A stretch of 64,000 nt of DNA from contig CAYGBK010000057.1 of NCBI GenBank assembly GCA_964348095.1, forward strand, positions 19,011 through 83,010, given 5' to 3'. This stretch comes from WVXP01 sp964348095. GTDB lineage: Bacteria; Desulfobacterota; BSN033; WVXP01. Positions 1 to 9,252 of the stretch are shown one piece after another (within the stretch, counting starts at the first letter, position 1; each line of letters begins with the position of its first letter). The notes below the pieces were generated by a model. It saw only the letters and a list, made by a program, of their open reading frames with translations. It was not told the origin of the DNA and did no database searches. A program made the translations under genes and the position numbers.

Positions 1-569
1 CCCTGGAACTGGCTGGATTTGCCAGGTCGGACAACACCCTTGAGGCCTCTATTGGTATGGCCACGATCAACTCGTTGATAGACATCGACGAGGATCGATG
101 TGTAGACCTCAACGCGTACGATGTGCTGGCCGATAGGGGACGGGGCCGCAACATCGGTGTCGTCGGCCACTTCCCCTTTGTTCACAGGCTGAGAGATGTG
201 GCAAAGAACCTGTGGGTCATTGAGAGGCGGATGCGCCCGGGAGACCTCCCTGAAAACGAAGTGACTCGGATACTCCCTCAATGTGAGGTGGTTTGCCTGA
301 CCGGGACCAGTTTGATAAACCACACGATTGAAAAGCTCCTGGCTCTTTGCAGGAAGAGTTTCATCGTCTTGGCCGGCCCCACCTCTCCCCTGACACCCCT
401 CCTTTTTGATCACGGAATCGATGTGATCTGTGGGACAAAGGTAATCGATCCTCCAGAGGTCCTAAAACACATCAGCCAGGCAGCTACTTTCAAACAGCTT
501 CACGGCCATGGGGTGAGACTTCTCACCCTATCCAAGGAGACCGAACACGGATCTGGTCCCAGCATCTAA
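1..569 (+). CDS. DUF364 family protein, 5' end outside the window
   Basis: The frame is open from base 3, so the first ATG (57) is internal and the gene starts upstream. The visible 189 codons carry the typical DUF364 stretch around EASIGMATINSL, followed by a Rossmann-like half (NIGVVGHFPF, VVCLTGTSLINHTIEKLL, IVLAGPTSPLTPLLFDHG). DUF364 proteins are annotated as putative heavy-metal chelation proteins and often sit near metal transport or metallocofactor genes; their biochemical role is unsettled. Nothing downstream on the same strand looks co-transcribed, because the next gene is convergent. Confidence 0.8.
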   Translation, partial: LELAGFARSDNTLEASIGMATINSLIDIDEDRCVDLNAYDVLADRGRGRNIGVVGHFPFVHRLRDVAKNLWVIERRMRPGDLPENEVTRILPQCEVVCLTGTSLINHTIEKLLALCRKSFIVLAGPTSPLTPLLFDHGIDVICGTKVIDPPEVLKHISQAATFKQLHGHGVRLLTLSKETEHGSGPSI

Positions 570-666
570 CAGCCACTTTCTCTCTGGCCAGGAAAACCTC
601 TGAGCCTCATCCTTCTTTTGATTAATCTGTCGGGCCAGGGGGCGGGAATAGGGTCACCGTGATCCC

Positions 667-1491
667 TTACAATGTCTCTCCGAGGAGATGGAGAACCGTT
701 TCGTTCCATCCTTTAGGGCCGATACCTTGGGATCGAATAAGGTTGGGAAGGGATATCCTTGGGTCATGCTCACCCTTGTAGTTGCGCACAAGAACAGGGT
801 AGTCAACTTTTTCTAGCATCGGAAAATCCACAGGACTGTCACCTATGGCGATCGAGACGATATCGCCGAACCGTCGTTGGTAGAGTGTCTTCAGTTTATC
901 CACGGCCCTGCCCTTATCGTTATCGCCCATCAAGTGATAAAATCTGCCCTGACTATGGCGAAGACCCTTTTCCTCGATTGAGGCGAGAAGCTTCTTTACT
1001 TTTGTCCCCTGTCCAAGAAAAACAAAGGGTTCATCAAACTCACGCTGCTTGGCCAATTTCACCTGTTCCAATTTCAACCCCGTAACCTCGGCAACCTCCT
1101 CGGCAGTCATATCCCCAAATCCCCTGACCTTGAAACCATTCCTTTGAAGCTCTTGCAGCTGATCCCGCAACAACCGATACGGTATGCCAAGAACCAGGAC
1201 GACGTAGCCATCGATCGTTTCCGCTCCCTCCCATACAGCACCGATCTCATCCGTTGAAAAGTAAGAGAGGGGAAGGAAAATGGCCCCCCCATTCTCCGAG
1301 ATGAAAGGGTGAGAATTCTCCAGTCTCTCCCTCCAGTACTCAATCTCTGCTCTCGTTTTGCTGGAACAGAACACAAGGGGTATTCCCGCTGCTTTTACGA
1401 AGTCAAGAGCCGGCAAGGCTGCCGTGAACCCATAGTTCTCAGGGTCGAGAAGCGTCCCATCGAGATCGGTGAATATGACTGGTTGAGACAT
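667..1491 (-). CDS. Mannosyl/glucosyl-3-phosphoglycerate phosphatase (HAD-IIB)
   Basis: This 274-residue HAD phosphatase of the mannosyl-3-phosphoglycerate phosphatase family removes the phosphate from a sugar-3-phosphoglycerate to give the compatible solute. Motif I is FTDLDGTLLD (nucleophile Asp9, general acid Asp11), motif II is the FCSSKTRAE region, and motif IV is IAIGDSPVDFPML; the ISENGGAIFLP stretch is typical of the family. The length fits. It lies divergent from a glycosyltransferase and 2.3 kb from gpgS, so the physiological substrate is probably glucosyl-3-phosphoglycerate (GpgP role). The family cannot be split into mannosyl and glucosyl specificity by eye. Confidence 0.85.
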   Translation of the reverse strand: MSQPVIFTDLDGTLLDPENYGFTAALPALDFVKAAGIPLVFCSSKTRAEIEYWRERLENSHPFISENGGAIFLPLSYFSTDEIGAVWEGAETIDGYVVLVLGIPYRLLRDQLQELQRNGFKVRGFGDMTAEEVAEVTGLKLEQVKLAKQREFDEPFVFLGQGTKVKKLLASIEEKGLRHSQGRFYHLMGDNDKGRAVDKLKTLYQRRFGDIVSIAIGDSPVDFPMLEKVDYPVLVRNYKGEHDPRISLPNLIRSQGIGPKGWNETVLHLLGETL

Positions 1492-1872
1492 TATTGGACT
1501 CCTCTCACTGACCGGTTGGCCGAAGGAATGACCTGTTCTTTGTGTTCCATGCTTGGAAAGTTAACCTAGCCTCCTTTCGATTGCAAGAACCAAACTCTCG
1601 GGTTCCCCAGCCTCGGGAAAATTCTGGGGTGAGGGATAAGACGGGCGTCACGCCGGCCCCCCCTCGCTGCTCGGGGGGGCTTGATCGGGACAGTGGAGAA
1701 TTCTATACTGTTTACCATCAGGTTAGGAAATGAGAGGATGGAAAAAATTGATGAATTCCGAAATCAGACCGATAAGTAAGGGAAGCAGATTCACATGTCA
1801 AAAGGGGGACGACGATCCCGTCGCGAATAAAAGGAGACCTGAACTCGTTAAAGGAAACAACAAGGGGTGCGG
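1492..1872. other. Divergent intergenic region with GC hairpins
   Basis: This space separates the phosphatase gene (leftward) from the glycosyltransferase gene (rightward). It holds a small hairpin GGCG-TCA-CGCC near 1644-1654 and a perfect 8-bp stem at 1656-1663/1673-1680 (GCCCCCCC, 9-nt loop, GGGGGGGC). The second stem ends directly at the -35 box of the promoter listed at 1681. There is no U-tract, so it is not a standard terminator; an operator or cruciform role is a guess. Confidence 0.45.
1681..1709 (+). promoter_or_regulatory. Sigma-70-type promoter for the first glycosyltransferase gene
   Basis: TTGATC (1681-1686), a 17-nt spacer and TATACT (1704-1709). Transcription would start near 1716 and give a leader of about 155 nt before the start codon near 1873. 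Confidence 0.55.
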
Positions 1873-3141
1873 ATGATGCATTACAACACGGCCATGCGGG
1901 CATACACATCTAAACGCATTGAAGAGATTGAGTCTGCTGATATCCTCATTGGTATACCATGCTATAACAACGAGAGAACCATTGCTAATGTCATACAGAT
2001 GGTCACCCACGGTCTTGCGGAGCACTATCGTGATCGGCGATGCATAATCTTCATTGCAGATGGCGGGTCGACGGACGATACCAGAGAGGCGGCCAAGGAG
2101 TTTCAGATCAAGCCCTGGCAAGAGAAACTCGTCTCAATCTACAGAGGGCCTGCGGGCAAGGGAACTGCTTTACGGTCTGTCTTCGAGGCTGTCGAGCGGC
2201 TAAAGGTTCAGGCATGCGCAGTGGTAGATTCGGACCTAAGAAGTATCACCTCCGATTGGGTGAAATACCTCCTAGATCCCGTGTTGGAGAAGGGATACCA
2301 GTTCGTCGCACCAGTTTACCTCCGCCACAAGTATGACGGAACTATTACCAACAACATTGTGTATAACCTAACCCGTGCCCTATACGGTAAGCGAATTCGA
2401 CAGCCTATTGGTGGAGATTTTGCCTTCTCTCAGGATGTTGCGAAGTTCTACATCGACCAGGATGTATGGGAGACCGATGTGGCTCGCTTCGGAATCGACA
2501 TCTGGATGACGACCAATGCGATCACCCAGGAGTTCAGGATTTGTCAATCAAACCTGGGAGTCAAGGTCCATGATGCCAAGGACCCCGGGCTCCATTTGGG
2601 ACCAATGTTCCGCCAGGTGATCTGGACGATCTTCTCTCTTATGGAGCGTCATGAGGCTTACTGGAAGGCTATTCAGGGGAGTCAACCCGTCGAGGTTTTC
2701 GGCTATCAGGGCGGCGCAGACCCGGAATCAGTAAAAGTAGACCTAGAAGGAATGATTGAACACTTCAAGATCGGATTTCACCAATTCTCAACACTCTGGA
2801 AGGAGATTTTCTGCGAAGCCTGTTGGGAGGCGATCCGAAAGGCTGCCCGGCTGAGTCCCCAGAGGTTCCATTTTTCGACCAATGCATGGATCCGAATCCT
2901 CTATGAACTCGCAGCAACGTTCCACGCGTGGAGTGTCAACCGTAACAAGTTGATCGACCTCGTAACTCCTCTGTATTACGCACGGGTCGCATCGTTCGTT
3001 CGACAGAGCCTCGAGATGTCGTCCCAAGAGGCAGAAGCTCTTGTGGAGGAGCAGGCCCAAAGCTTTGAGGACCACAAGGATTACCTCGTCAAGATATGGG
3101 ACGAAAAGTCCAAAGGACCCTCAAAACTGGGTGCCCACTAA
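1873..3141 (+). CDS. GT-A glycosyltransferase, glucosylglycerate synthase-like
   Basis: About 422 residues. The start could be GTG 1867, ATG 1873 or ATG 1876; AAGGGG just upstream favours the ATGs. The N-terminal nucleotide-sugar domain shows ADILIGIPCYNNE, the IADGGSTDDT loop and the metal-binding VVDSDLRSI (DSD). The acceptor half shows RQPIGGDFAFS and RFGIDIWMTT. These features match GT2/GT81-like enzymes annotated as glucosylglycerate synthases, which transfer glucose from an NDP-sugar directly to glycerate, and related mannosylglucosylglycerate enzymes. Its neighbours, a phosphoglycerate-sugar phosphatase and gpgS, support an osmolyte role. The paralogue at 9253 shares all these motifs. 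Exact donor and acceptor are unknown. Confidence 0.75.
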   Translation: MMHYNTAMRAYTSKRIEEIESADILIGIPCYNNERTIANVIQMVTHGLAEHYRDRRCIIFIADGGSTDDTREAAKEFQIKPWQEKLVSIYRGPAGKGTALRSVFEAVERLKVQACAVVDSDLRSITSDWVKYLLDPVLEKGYQFVAPVYLRHKYDGTITNNIVYNLTRALYGKRIRQPIGGDFAFSQDVAKFYIDQDVWETDVARFGIDIWMTTNAITQEFRICQSNLGVKVHDAKDPGLHLGPMFRQVIWTIFSLMERHEAYWKAIQGSQPVEVFGYQGGADPESVKVDLEGMIEHFKIGFHQFSTLWKEIFCEACWEAIRKAARLSPQRFHFSTNAWIRILYELAATFHAWSVNRNKLIDLVTPLYYARVASFVRQSLEMSSQEAEALVEEQAQSFEDHKDYLVKIWDEKSKGPSKLGAH

Positions 3142-3313
3142 ACCATTGACGCCACTATCTGGGACTTTTCCCCTTTCCAGGATTCATGAGATTCAGCGTA
3201 CCCCTCTCCCCACGGTTTCTCACTCAAGGAACCGAGTGTCGGGCCCCTTGCCCCCCAACAGGCCGTTTCCCAGAGCTCCTTTTTTGTCTTGTGTCCTTTG
3301 AAAGTGGAAAGGG

Positions 3314-3510
3314 AGCGCTTTTCGCTGACCAGAGATCTTTTTTCGGTGCTGTCAGTTGTCGGTTGTCAGTGGTCAGTTGTCACTATCAATTGGGGTCATT
3401 CGATTGAAAATGACATACCTTGGCCCCCACATGTGAGTCCAGTGGATGCATAAATCCTAGTTTTTTTGCCACGAACCACAGACGACGGACCAAGAACGAC
3501 GACTTTCGGT
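3314..3510 (+). repeat. Dispersed repeat B, copy 1
   Basis: The core around 3352-3500 (GTGCTGTCAGTTGTCGG, then GGTCATTCGATTGAAAATGA, then TAAATCCTA and GCCACGAA) recurs in inverted orientation at about 30905-31085. I estimate 70-75% identity by eye. The TTGTC/GTCAG-rich start is itself a short internal repeat. No gene is visible in it. Confidence 0.7.
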
Positions 3511-3704
3511 ATAGCGCTTCCATGTCCACTTTCTGGTGAATTGCTCTCATAAGAGCTTGATCAGAGGGTACGAAAGGAATTGCGCGAGCGCATGGGAGCG
3601 AGGGGATATGAGGGTTCGACCACCGAATTTAAAATTGTGTTGAAACATGAGGGAGTTAGAAATTTTCTTTTTTCGAAAACTGAAGAAACTACCCGATTTT
3701 TTTC

Positions 3705-3732
3705 TTGACAGGCTCCATTGAATTGCTAAAAT
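3705..3732 (+). promoter_or_regulatory. Sigma-70-type promoter for gpgS
   Basis: TTGACA (3705-3710), a 16-nt spacer and TAAAAT (3727-3732). Transcription would start near 3739, about 65 nt before the GTG start of gpgS. The rest of the 3142-3804 gap, apart from repeat B, shows nothing else I can name. Confidence 0.65.
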
Positions 3733-3804
3733 CCCACCAAACCACACTGTCGACCTGCTTCTCCTGGTGGACAGGAAATAAACAACCAGGTTCAGGAGAA
3801 AAGT

Positions 3805-5016
3805 GTGTCAGATTTTTTTCAGAACGGCGAAATTGCGACGTTCCACCGACTCAGACATCGTGAACTCAGGGAGCTTGAAGCCGAACTCAAAGAGGCAGCG
3901 AGACATCGTCCCATCTCCCTCGTTCTCCCCTATATACCCTTCGAACTTCAGGGACCTGGCCTGCCACGGATTGTCGAAGAGCTCAGTCGTGTTAAATACC
4001 TGAAGAACACCGTCGTGACCGTCGGACGGGCAAACGCGAGGGAATTCAGGGAGGCGAAAAAATTCTTCTCCCGTCTCCCCCAGCAGCCCACAGTAATCTG
4101 GTGCACAGGCCCGCGGGTTGAAAAACTCTATACACTGCTCGGTGAAAACGGGATCGACATCGGGGAAGATGGAAAAGGGCGGTCCGCATGGACGGCTTAC
4201 GGATACATTCTCGCCCGTGAGGATAGTGAAGTCATTGCCCTCCACGACTGCGACATTGTCAGTTACAACCGAGAACTACTCGCCCGGCTCTGCTACCCAG
4301 TTGCGAACCCGAATATTGACTTTGAATTTTGCAAGGGCTACTACAGCAGGATTACCGATCAGATGCACGGACGAGTCACTCGCATCTTTGTAACTCCCCT
4401 TATCCGAGCCCTAAGGGCAACCTTAGGGGCAAATGAGTTCCTTGACTACCTTGATAGCTTCCGATACATCCTCGCCGGCGAGTTCTCCATGGGAACCGAT
4501 CTGGCGAGACGCATTCGGATTCCTGGGGATTGGGGAATCGAGGTTGGCGTTCTTGCAGAGGTTCACCGTAATAGCGCCTTGCGGAGAATTTGCCAGGTTG
4601 ATCTTGCCGACAATTATGAGCACAAGCATCAGCCTCTAACACTCAAGGATCCAAACAAAGGCCTGTTGAAGATGGGAACGGATATCGCCAAATGCCTCTT
4701 CAGGACAATGGCAAGCATGGGATACACCCTGACCAATGAGTTTTTCATCTCTTTAAAGGCAAGCTATCTCCGCATCGCACAGGATTTGATTGCCCGGTTT
4801 GAATACGACTCAATGATTAACGGTTTACAGTATGATCGACATGCTGAAGGCACAGCCGCTGAGGCTTTCGTGCGGTGCATTGTGAGCGCGGGACAGCAGT
4901 TCCTGGAGACACCGATCGAGGCCCCCTACATGCCGAACTGGAACCGGGTGGTGTCAGCAATCCCCAACATCTTTGAAATGCTGACAGACGCAGTGGAAAA
5001 GGACAACAAGGGTTAA
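3805..5016 (+). CDS. gpgS: Glucosyl-3-phosphoglycerate synthase
   Basis: This 403-residue GT81-type enzyme joins glucose from an NDP-glucose to 3-phosphoglycerate, the first step of the two-step route to glucosylglycerate. Visible features are ISLVLPYIPFELQGPGL, VVTVGRANAREF, GRSAWTAYGYILA, the metal/nucleotide site IALHDCDIVSYN, and ILAGEFSMGTDLARRIRIPGDWGIEVG of the acceptor region. The GTG start at 3805 has AGGAG six bases before it and a good promoter at 3705. The phosphatase at 667-1491 would complete the pathway. Length and motifs fit GpgS better than the GT55 mannosyl-3-phosphoglycerate synthases. Confidence 0.85.
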   Translation: MSDFFQNGEIATFHRLRHRELRELEAELKEAARHRPISLVLPYIPFELQGPGLPRIVEELSRVKYLKNTVVTVGRANAREFREAKKFFSRLPQQPTVIWCTGPRVEKLYTLLGENGIDIGEDGKGRSAWTAYGYILAREDSEVIALHDCDIVSYNRELLARLCYPVANPNIDFEFCKGYYSRITDQMHGRVTRIFVTPLIRALRATLGANEFLDYLDSFRYILAGEFSMGTDLARRIRIPGDWGIEVGVLAEVHRNSALRRICQVDLADNYEHKHQPLTLKDPNKGLLKMGTDIAKCLFRTMASMGYTLTNEFFISLKASYLRIAQDLIARFEYDSMINGLQYDRHAEGTAAEAFVRCIVSAGQQFLETPIEAPYMPNWNRVVSAIPNIFEMLTDAVEKDNKG

Positions 5017-5117
5017 GACCCCCCGACTGTCTAACGAAGAAACCCTGGAAAATCAGCGCGGAACAAAGAGTCTATCCTCGGGATCGAGACCGACATTCCG
5101 TCCAACACGCCTTCGGT

Positions 5118-5966
5118 CTACCCTTTGATTCCTCCTGCCGTCAGACCTCTGACGAGATACCGTTCGAATATCAAAAACAAAAGAATGACGGGGATGGTGG
5201 CAATTACAGATGCAGCCATAAGCAATTGCTGCGACACATTTATATTGTCTGCGATCTGCATTATGCCGCGGGAGAGGGTGAATCTTGAGGGACTGTCCAA
5301 GAAGAGAAATGCGAACAGGAATTCATTCCAGGCGATCATAAAGGTATAAAGCGCCACTGATGCGACTGCTGGGAGGCTCAAAGGGATTGTGATCCGCCAG
5401 ATCACCCCAAACCGGGAACATCCATCAATCAGCCCTGCTTCCTCCAAGTCGGGCGGAAGTGTCTTGAAATAGCTGTAGAGCATGTAGATGGCCACCGGGA
5501 GGGTTTGGGCGAGATATATAAAGATAAGACCGTGGAGGTCATTCCGTAGACCCAGCTTTGTATAGAGAGCATACATGGGCACGGCGATGACGATAGCCGG
5601 AAACATGTAGATGACGAGCACACTCCGTGACAGGAAAAGGCGTCCCCGGAAACGGAGTCTGGCGATAGTGTAGGCCCCTAAAATCGCTAAAGTCACCGTT
5701 AGCAGTACTGTCAAAGCAGAGACATAAGCGCTGTTGACAAAAAAACTGCCAAAGCCAAATTGAAACCAGATCTCCTTATAGGCACTTAGGCTCAGCTCCT
5801 CCGGGGTGAGCCACAAGTCGAGGGGATTCATTGCTAGGACAATCAAGGGCTTCAAAGAGGCGACGACCATCCAATAAAAGGGAAAACCCACGAGGGCAAT
5901 GAAGAAGAACAGGCCTGTTCCGTTAAGCACCCTTAAGATCGCCGTCTCAACCCTTTCACGACTCAT
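5118..5966 (-). CDS. Sugar ABC transporter permease, MalG type
   Basis: This 282-residue inner-membrane permease has about six hydrophobic segments and the EAA loop that docks the ATPase (EEAGLIDGCSRFGVIWRITIPLSLP). MalG-type permeases start with a segment like FFFIALVGFPFYWMVVASLKP and end near LVRGLTAGGIKG, as seen here. It is the last gene of a three-gene minus-strand unit (binding protein, MalF-like, MalG-like) with 4 bp between the permeases. The unit lies inside the glucosylglycerate locus, so uptake of a related solute is plausible. No ATPase gene is present, so a shared MsmK/UgpC-type ATPase would be needed. Confidence 0.88.
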   Translation of the reverse strand: MSRERVETAILRVLNGTGLFFFIALVGFPFYWMVVASLKPLIVLAMNPLDLWLTPEELSLSAYKEIWFQFGFGSFFVNSAYVSALTVLLTVTLAILGAYTIARLRFRGRLFLSRSVLVIYMFPAIVIAVPMYALYTKLGLRNDLHGLIFIYLAQTLPVAIYMLYSYFKTLPPDLEEAGLIDGCSRFGVIWRITIPLSLPAVASVALYTFMIAWNEFLFAFLFLDSPSRFTLSRGIMQIADNINVSQQLLMAASVIATIPVILLFLIFERYLVRGLTAGGIKG

Positions 5967-5970
5967 GTTC

Positions 5971-6921
5971 TCACTCCTCCTCGGCCCAGCGCATTACCCA
6001 CTTGAAATAGGCATATAAGAACAAACCCAGAACAAGAAACAAAACCAGTGCCATGGCGGCTCCAGCCCCCACGTTGAACTCACCGATCAAGAAGTCGTAG
6101 ACCTTGATCGTGAGGACCCTCGTTCCTCCAGTCCCTCGCGTCACCAGGAAGACGTCATCGAATTTGTTGATGGTCCACATGAATCGAAGAAGTAACAGGG
6201 TCGCCAAAACTAGCTTGAGCTGAGGAAGGGTAATGTAGAAGAACTTTTGAAACGGCGTGGCACCATCCACCGCTGCCGCTTCGTAAAGCACATCGGGGAT
6301 AGCCTGTAACCGGGCCAGGATAAAAAGGAAATCAAAAGGAAAGTATCGCCAACCCTCGAAGGCTATGAGAGAGACCATGGCCCAGGGGCGCTGGCCCAAC
6401 AAATGGATCGGCTGTTCGAGAATCTCGGCTCCGAGCAGCCCAGCCATGAGCACACCACGAGGATCGAGAATAAACCTCCAGGCAAAGGCAACCGCTACGA
6501 CAGGGGCGACATAGGGAACGAGGAATAACCCTCTAACCAACCCCCTTCCTCGAAAACGACGGTTCACCATCAATGCCGCCAACAAACCCATTAGGAGGGC
6601 AAGTAACGTCCCACCAGTCGTATAGGTGAGTGTTGCCTTGAGGGCAGGCCAGAAGTCTGGATGGGAGAAGATTTTAACAAAGTTGCTCAGCGTTGCCTGT
6701 AATTCCCACCACCCAAATCTGCGTAAATCGAGGAGCCGGACTCTGTGAAACGCGAGCCAGACATTCCATAGAACCGGGAAGATAACAAGGGCAAGAACGA
6801 TGATCAGCGGCGGTCCGAGTAAAGAATAGGCCAGCCGCTGCTCTTTCTGAGCGAGAGTGGATGGACGTTGGGTCATCATTGAGGGTAATCGATATCGTTT
6901 CCCGTCCGTTTGGTTAGTCAA
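5971..6921 (-). CDS. Sugar ABC transporter permease, MalF type
   Basis: This 316-residue inner-membrane permease has an N-terminal helix (LAYSLLGPPLIIVLALVIFPVLWN), further helices and the EAA loop YEAAAVDGATPFQKFFYITLPQLK. It pairs with the MalG-like protein encoded 4 bp downstream. The start is uncertain: TTG at 6921 gives the full frame, while ATGs at 6879 and 6876 would shorten it by 14-15 polar residues. A MITE-like repeat (6926-7142) separates it from the binding-protein gene, so the two parts of the operon may be transcribed separately. Confidence 0.87.
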   Translation of the reverse strand: MTNQTDGKRYRLPSMMTQRPSTLAQKEQRLAYSLLGPPLIIVLALVIFPVLWNVWLAFHRVRLLDLRRFGWWELQATLSNFVKIFSHPDFWPALKATLTYTTGGTLLALLMGLLAALMVNRRFRGRGLVRGLFLVPYVAPVVAVAFAWRFILDPRGVLMAGLLGAEILEQPIHLLGQRPWAMVSLIAFEGWRYFPFDFLFILARLQAIPDVLYEAAAVDGATPFQKFFYITLPQLKLVLATLLLLRFMWTINKFDDVFLVTRGTGGTRVLTIKVYDFLIGEFNVGAGAAMALVLFLVLGLFLYAYFKWVMRWAEEE

Positions 6922-6925
6922 TCCC

Positions 6926-7142
6926 CATTGACAAATGCTCCTGTTGCCCTCAGAACTAAACCTCCGATCCCTCCCGGAGCTTCCCCCTACGAGGTGGAAA
7001 TCGAACTCCTAAACCCTCCGAGCGGATCTTACAGTCACCGAAGTGGCCCGCAGGGTCCAGCTCGCCCCTTCGGGGACACGCCCTTTGCCAAAACGGATAG
7101 CCCGAGAGATCTCCTCATGTTCGCTCAAGGACATTTTCCAGA
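6926..7142 (+). mobile_element. MITE-like repeat D, copy 1
   Basis: This segment aligns end to end, in the same orientation, with 62728-62922. Shared blocks are the left end (ATTGACAAATGCTCC here, ACTGAAAAACGCTCC there), CTCGCCCCTTCGGGGACAC, and the right end TGTTCGCTCAA-GGACATTTT. The ends are imperfect inverted repeats of each other. No transposase is encoded. The copy sits inside the ABC importer operon. Confidence 0.65.
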
Positions 7143-7156
7143 AGGAGTCAAGTGGG

Positions 7157-8512
7157 TTACGAACAGCCCTCCAGCCCACGAATGGCGTTGGTCATCTCAT
7201 TTGCTGCCGCCTCGGCTGTCATCTCTCCGTCTAGATAGCGGCGCAGGATCCTGATCATGACCTTGGTCCCATAAATCTGACCGACACAGGCGCCTTTCCC
7301 GGCACTGAAGCCCCAACGATCGAAGTCGCCTACACCGGCAATTATGCTGTCGATGATCTCCCCGGTATAAAGGTCTGAAATCTTGGACCTGCTATCCACG
7401 CCGATTTCGAGGTTCTTCCAGCCGTCTACAAACTGGGGGCGCAAAGGAAACTTTCCCTCTGGCGCCATACTAAGCCAGTCGAGATATCCATCGTCGAGCA
7501 GAAACTCGGCCCACTTCGCCGTACTGGAATTAGCGCCAACAGTGATTCCGAAATAGCTCACCTGACCCCACTGAACGGGTCTTTCCCTTGAGAGCCCATG
7601 AAATGCGGTGACGATCCCTGTGACCTCGTGGAGAGGCTTTGAGAGGCCGGTCGCCGTCACCGGCGCAGAATCGCGCAGGCCGGCAAGTTCGTCCAGGATA
7701 AAGGGTGACCAAATGATCATGGCCGCCCGGCCGCCATGATAGTCCTCACGTGTCTGCCGCCAGTAGATGTCCCCAGGCGGCGTGAAGCCAGCGAGTCTCT
7801 TGTAGAATTTGAGGGTCTCAATAAAAGCCGCTGTATTGAGATCTACCTTTCCAGTGTTCGCATCGATCAGGCGCGCCCCATTTGAAAGGGCGAACTGCTC
7901 AAAGACCTGCTGCATGTAGACTTGAGTCGGATCCGTCCCCACTTCAATACCCCAAACCTTTGGGGGATCATGCAACGCCTGGGCAGCCGCCAGAATCCCT
8001 TGCCACGTGTCTGGCTTACCGAGCACACCCTCCGGTGTTACGGCAGCAAATAGATCTTTGCGGAAAAGTAAAAGCTGGCCCCAGCCATCAGCAGGCACGG
8101 CCGCCCAACCGTCCCCGGTAGCAGCCAATCGTAGCGGCCCTGCGGCAAAGGTATCTGCCCCGAGGCGTTTGATGACCGATGATGAAGCCTTGGGGTCTAG
8201 AATGCCCTCCTCGACCCAGTTGATGACAAAGTCGAGGGGGACGAAAATCATGTCAGGAAGGGCATTTGCGGCAGCAGCGGCGACCACCCGAGTTGGCAGC
8301 TCACTCTCGTCGACAGGAACAATCTCCACCGTTATCTCCGAGGTCGTGGAAAAACGTCTCGCCAGTTCCTTCTGAATACTCATGCGTTTCGGCTCGATCT
8401 CGGTCGTCCAGAAGGCGAGTTCGGCTGCTCGAGCGACCCTAGACTCTGTCAGATTGAGCACGACGGGCATCCCAATGACTAAGGTGACGATCATCTTAAC
8501 AAGCCATTTCAT
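7157..8512 (-). CDS. Sugar ABC transporter substrate-binding protein (family 1)
   Basis: This 451-residue extracytoplasmic solute-binding protein begins with a signal peptide (hydrophobic stretch MIVTLVIGMPVVLNL, cleavage likely after ARA near residue 30). The mature part has typical family-1 features (ELAFWTTEIEPKR, ELPTRVVAAAAANALPDMIFV, GGRAAMIIWSPFI). The ATG at 8512 has AAGGAGGG just upstream. It is the first gene of the importer unit. The ligand is not readable from sequence; its place among glycosylglycerate genes suggests a glycoside or osmolyte. Confidence 0.87.
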   Translation of the reverse strand: MKWLVKMIVTLVIGMPVVLNLTESRVARAAELAFWTTEIEPKRMSIQKELARRFSTTSEITVEIVPVDESELPTRVVAAAAANALPDMIFVPLDFVINWVEEGILDPKASSSVIKRLGADTFAAGPLRLAATGDGWAAVPADGWGQLLLFRKDLFAAVTPEGVLGKPDTWQGILAAAQALHDPPKVWGIEVGTDPTQVYMQQVFEQFALSNGARLIDANTGKVDLNTAAFIETLKFYKRLAGFTPPGDIYWRQTREDYHGGRAAMIIWSPFILDELAGLRDSAPVTATGLSKPLHEVTGIVTAFHGLSRERPVQWGQVSYFGITVGANSSTAKWAEFLLDDGYLDWLSMAPEGKFPLRPQFVDGWKNLEIGVDSRSKISDLYTGEIIDSIIAGVGDFDRWGFSAGKGACVGQIYGTKVMIRILRRYLDGEMTAEAAANEMTNAIRGLEGCS

Positions 8513-8889
8513 GACTTTCCCTCCTTCTTAATAGAATTCAAGATCCCCGTACAGAGACCGTAGAGGGGCACGTTCATAAACGACGAGCCCGCACGCCCCA
8601 GATTTTACTCTCCCATGAGCGGACGCCACCCCAGGCTCCAATCCAGGTACACTGATCTTTTCCATCCTTCAGGTATCTACCGTGTTTTGATGACGAGCGA
8701 TCAGTCCCTTGGGGCCGTTCGGGATCAAACACTAGCGACACGATAAGGCAAAACCTGGAAGATGTCCAGTCATTATTTCGGGGCCAAGACTGGGTTTGAC
8801 AGGGTTCGCATTCCCAGGTCGTTAGGCCGTGCCGCCTTTTGAATCGTCTCGGATTTGTGAGGGCCAATTGGCTTTTGTGGATTATGAGA

Positions 8890-9150
8890 AGTTTCCTGAG
8901 TTTTGGCCTCCCATTGACAGCCGATTGGTGAAATTGTTCGAGGGGGTCCAAGAATGAATTCTGAATGTCAAAATCCACATGTCAAACCACATCCCAACGC
9001 CGCCATCTCAACAAATTGAAATACCTCTAGCAATTAAGTCGTCACATAGATAACCCATCGATCAGCTACCGATTCTGTCAATCCTTATTCCTCCTTTGTC
9101 ACTTCATATTCTGGTTCTTCGTCCGTGGGTACTCTTTTTGCATGATTCTA
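8890..9150 (-). repeat. Long inverted repeat A, left arm
   Basis: The reverse complement of this segment matches 13801-14103 over almost its whole length, about 75-80% by eye with small indels. Best blocks: GGACCCCCTCGAAC-ATTTC, ACCAATCGGCTGTCAATGGG, and TTGACAG-ATCGGTAGCTGAT. The two arms enclose the second glycosyltransferase, the coiled-coil ORF, the RACo-like gene and the FmdB-like gene. The remaining part of the 8513-9252 gap (8513-8890) shows no supported gene. Confidence 0.8.
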
Positions 9151-9186
9151 CGCTTGTTTTGTGAAAATATCCCTCTCCGTTACTGG

Positions 9187-9214
9187 TTGACTGCCCAAGG
9201 GTTTATGATATGTT
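9187..9214 (+). promoter_or_regulatory. Possible promoter for the second glycosyltransferase gene
   Basis: TTGACT (9187-9192), 16 nt, TATGTT (9209-9214). The -10 box is weak. If used, it rules out the longest reading (start at 9142) and supports ATG 9253. Confidence 0.35.
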
Positions 9215-9252
9215 CTAATCTAACACTTGAACCTGGAGGAGATCCCCATCCA

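Noticed and set aside
1656..1680. GC-rich stem as a terminator
   Set aside because: No U-tract on either strand, and it sits upstream of both divergent genes.
7041..7254. Open frame between the MalF-like and binding-protein genes
   Set aside because: It lies in the MITE-like repeat and runs antisense into the binding-protein gene.
8574..8978. 134-codon frame on the minus strand
   Set aside because: Starts inside repeat A, has no ribosome site and its Trp/Arg-rich sequence is not protein-like.
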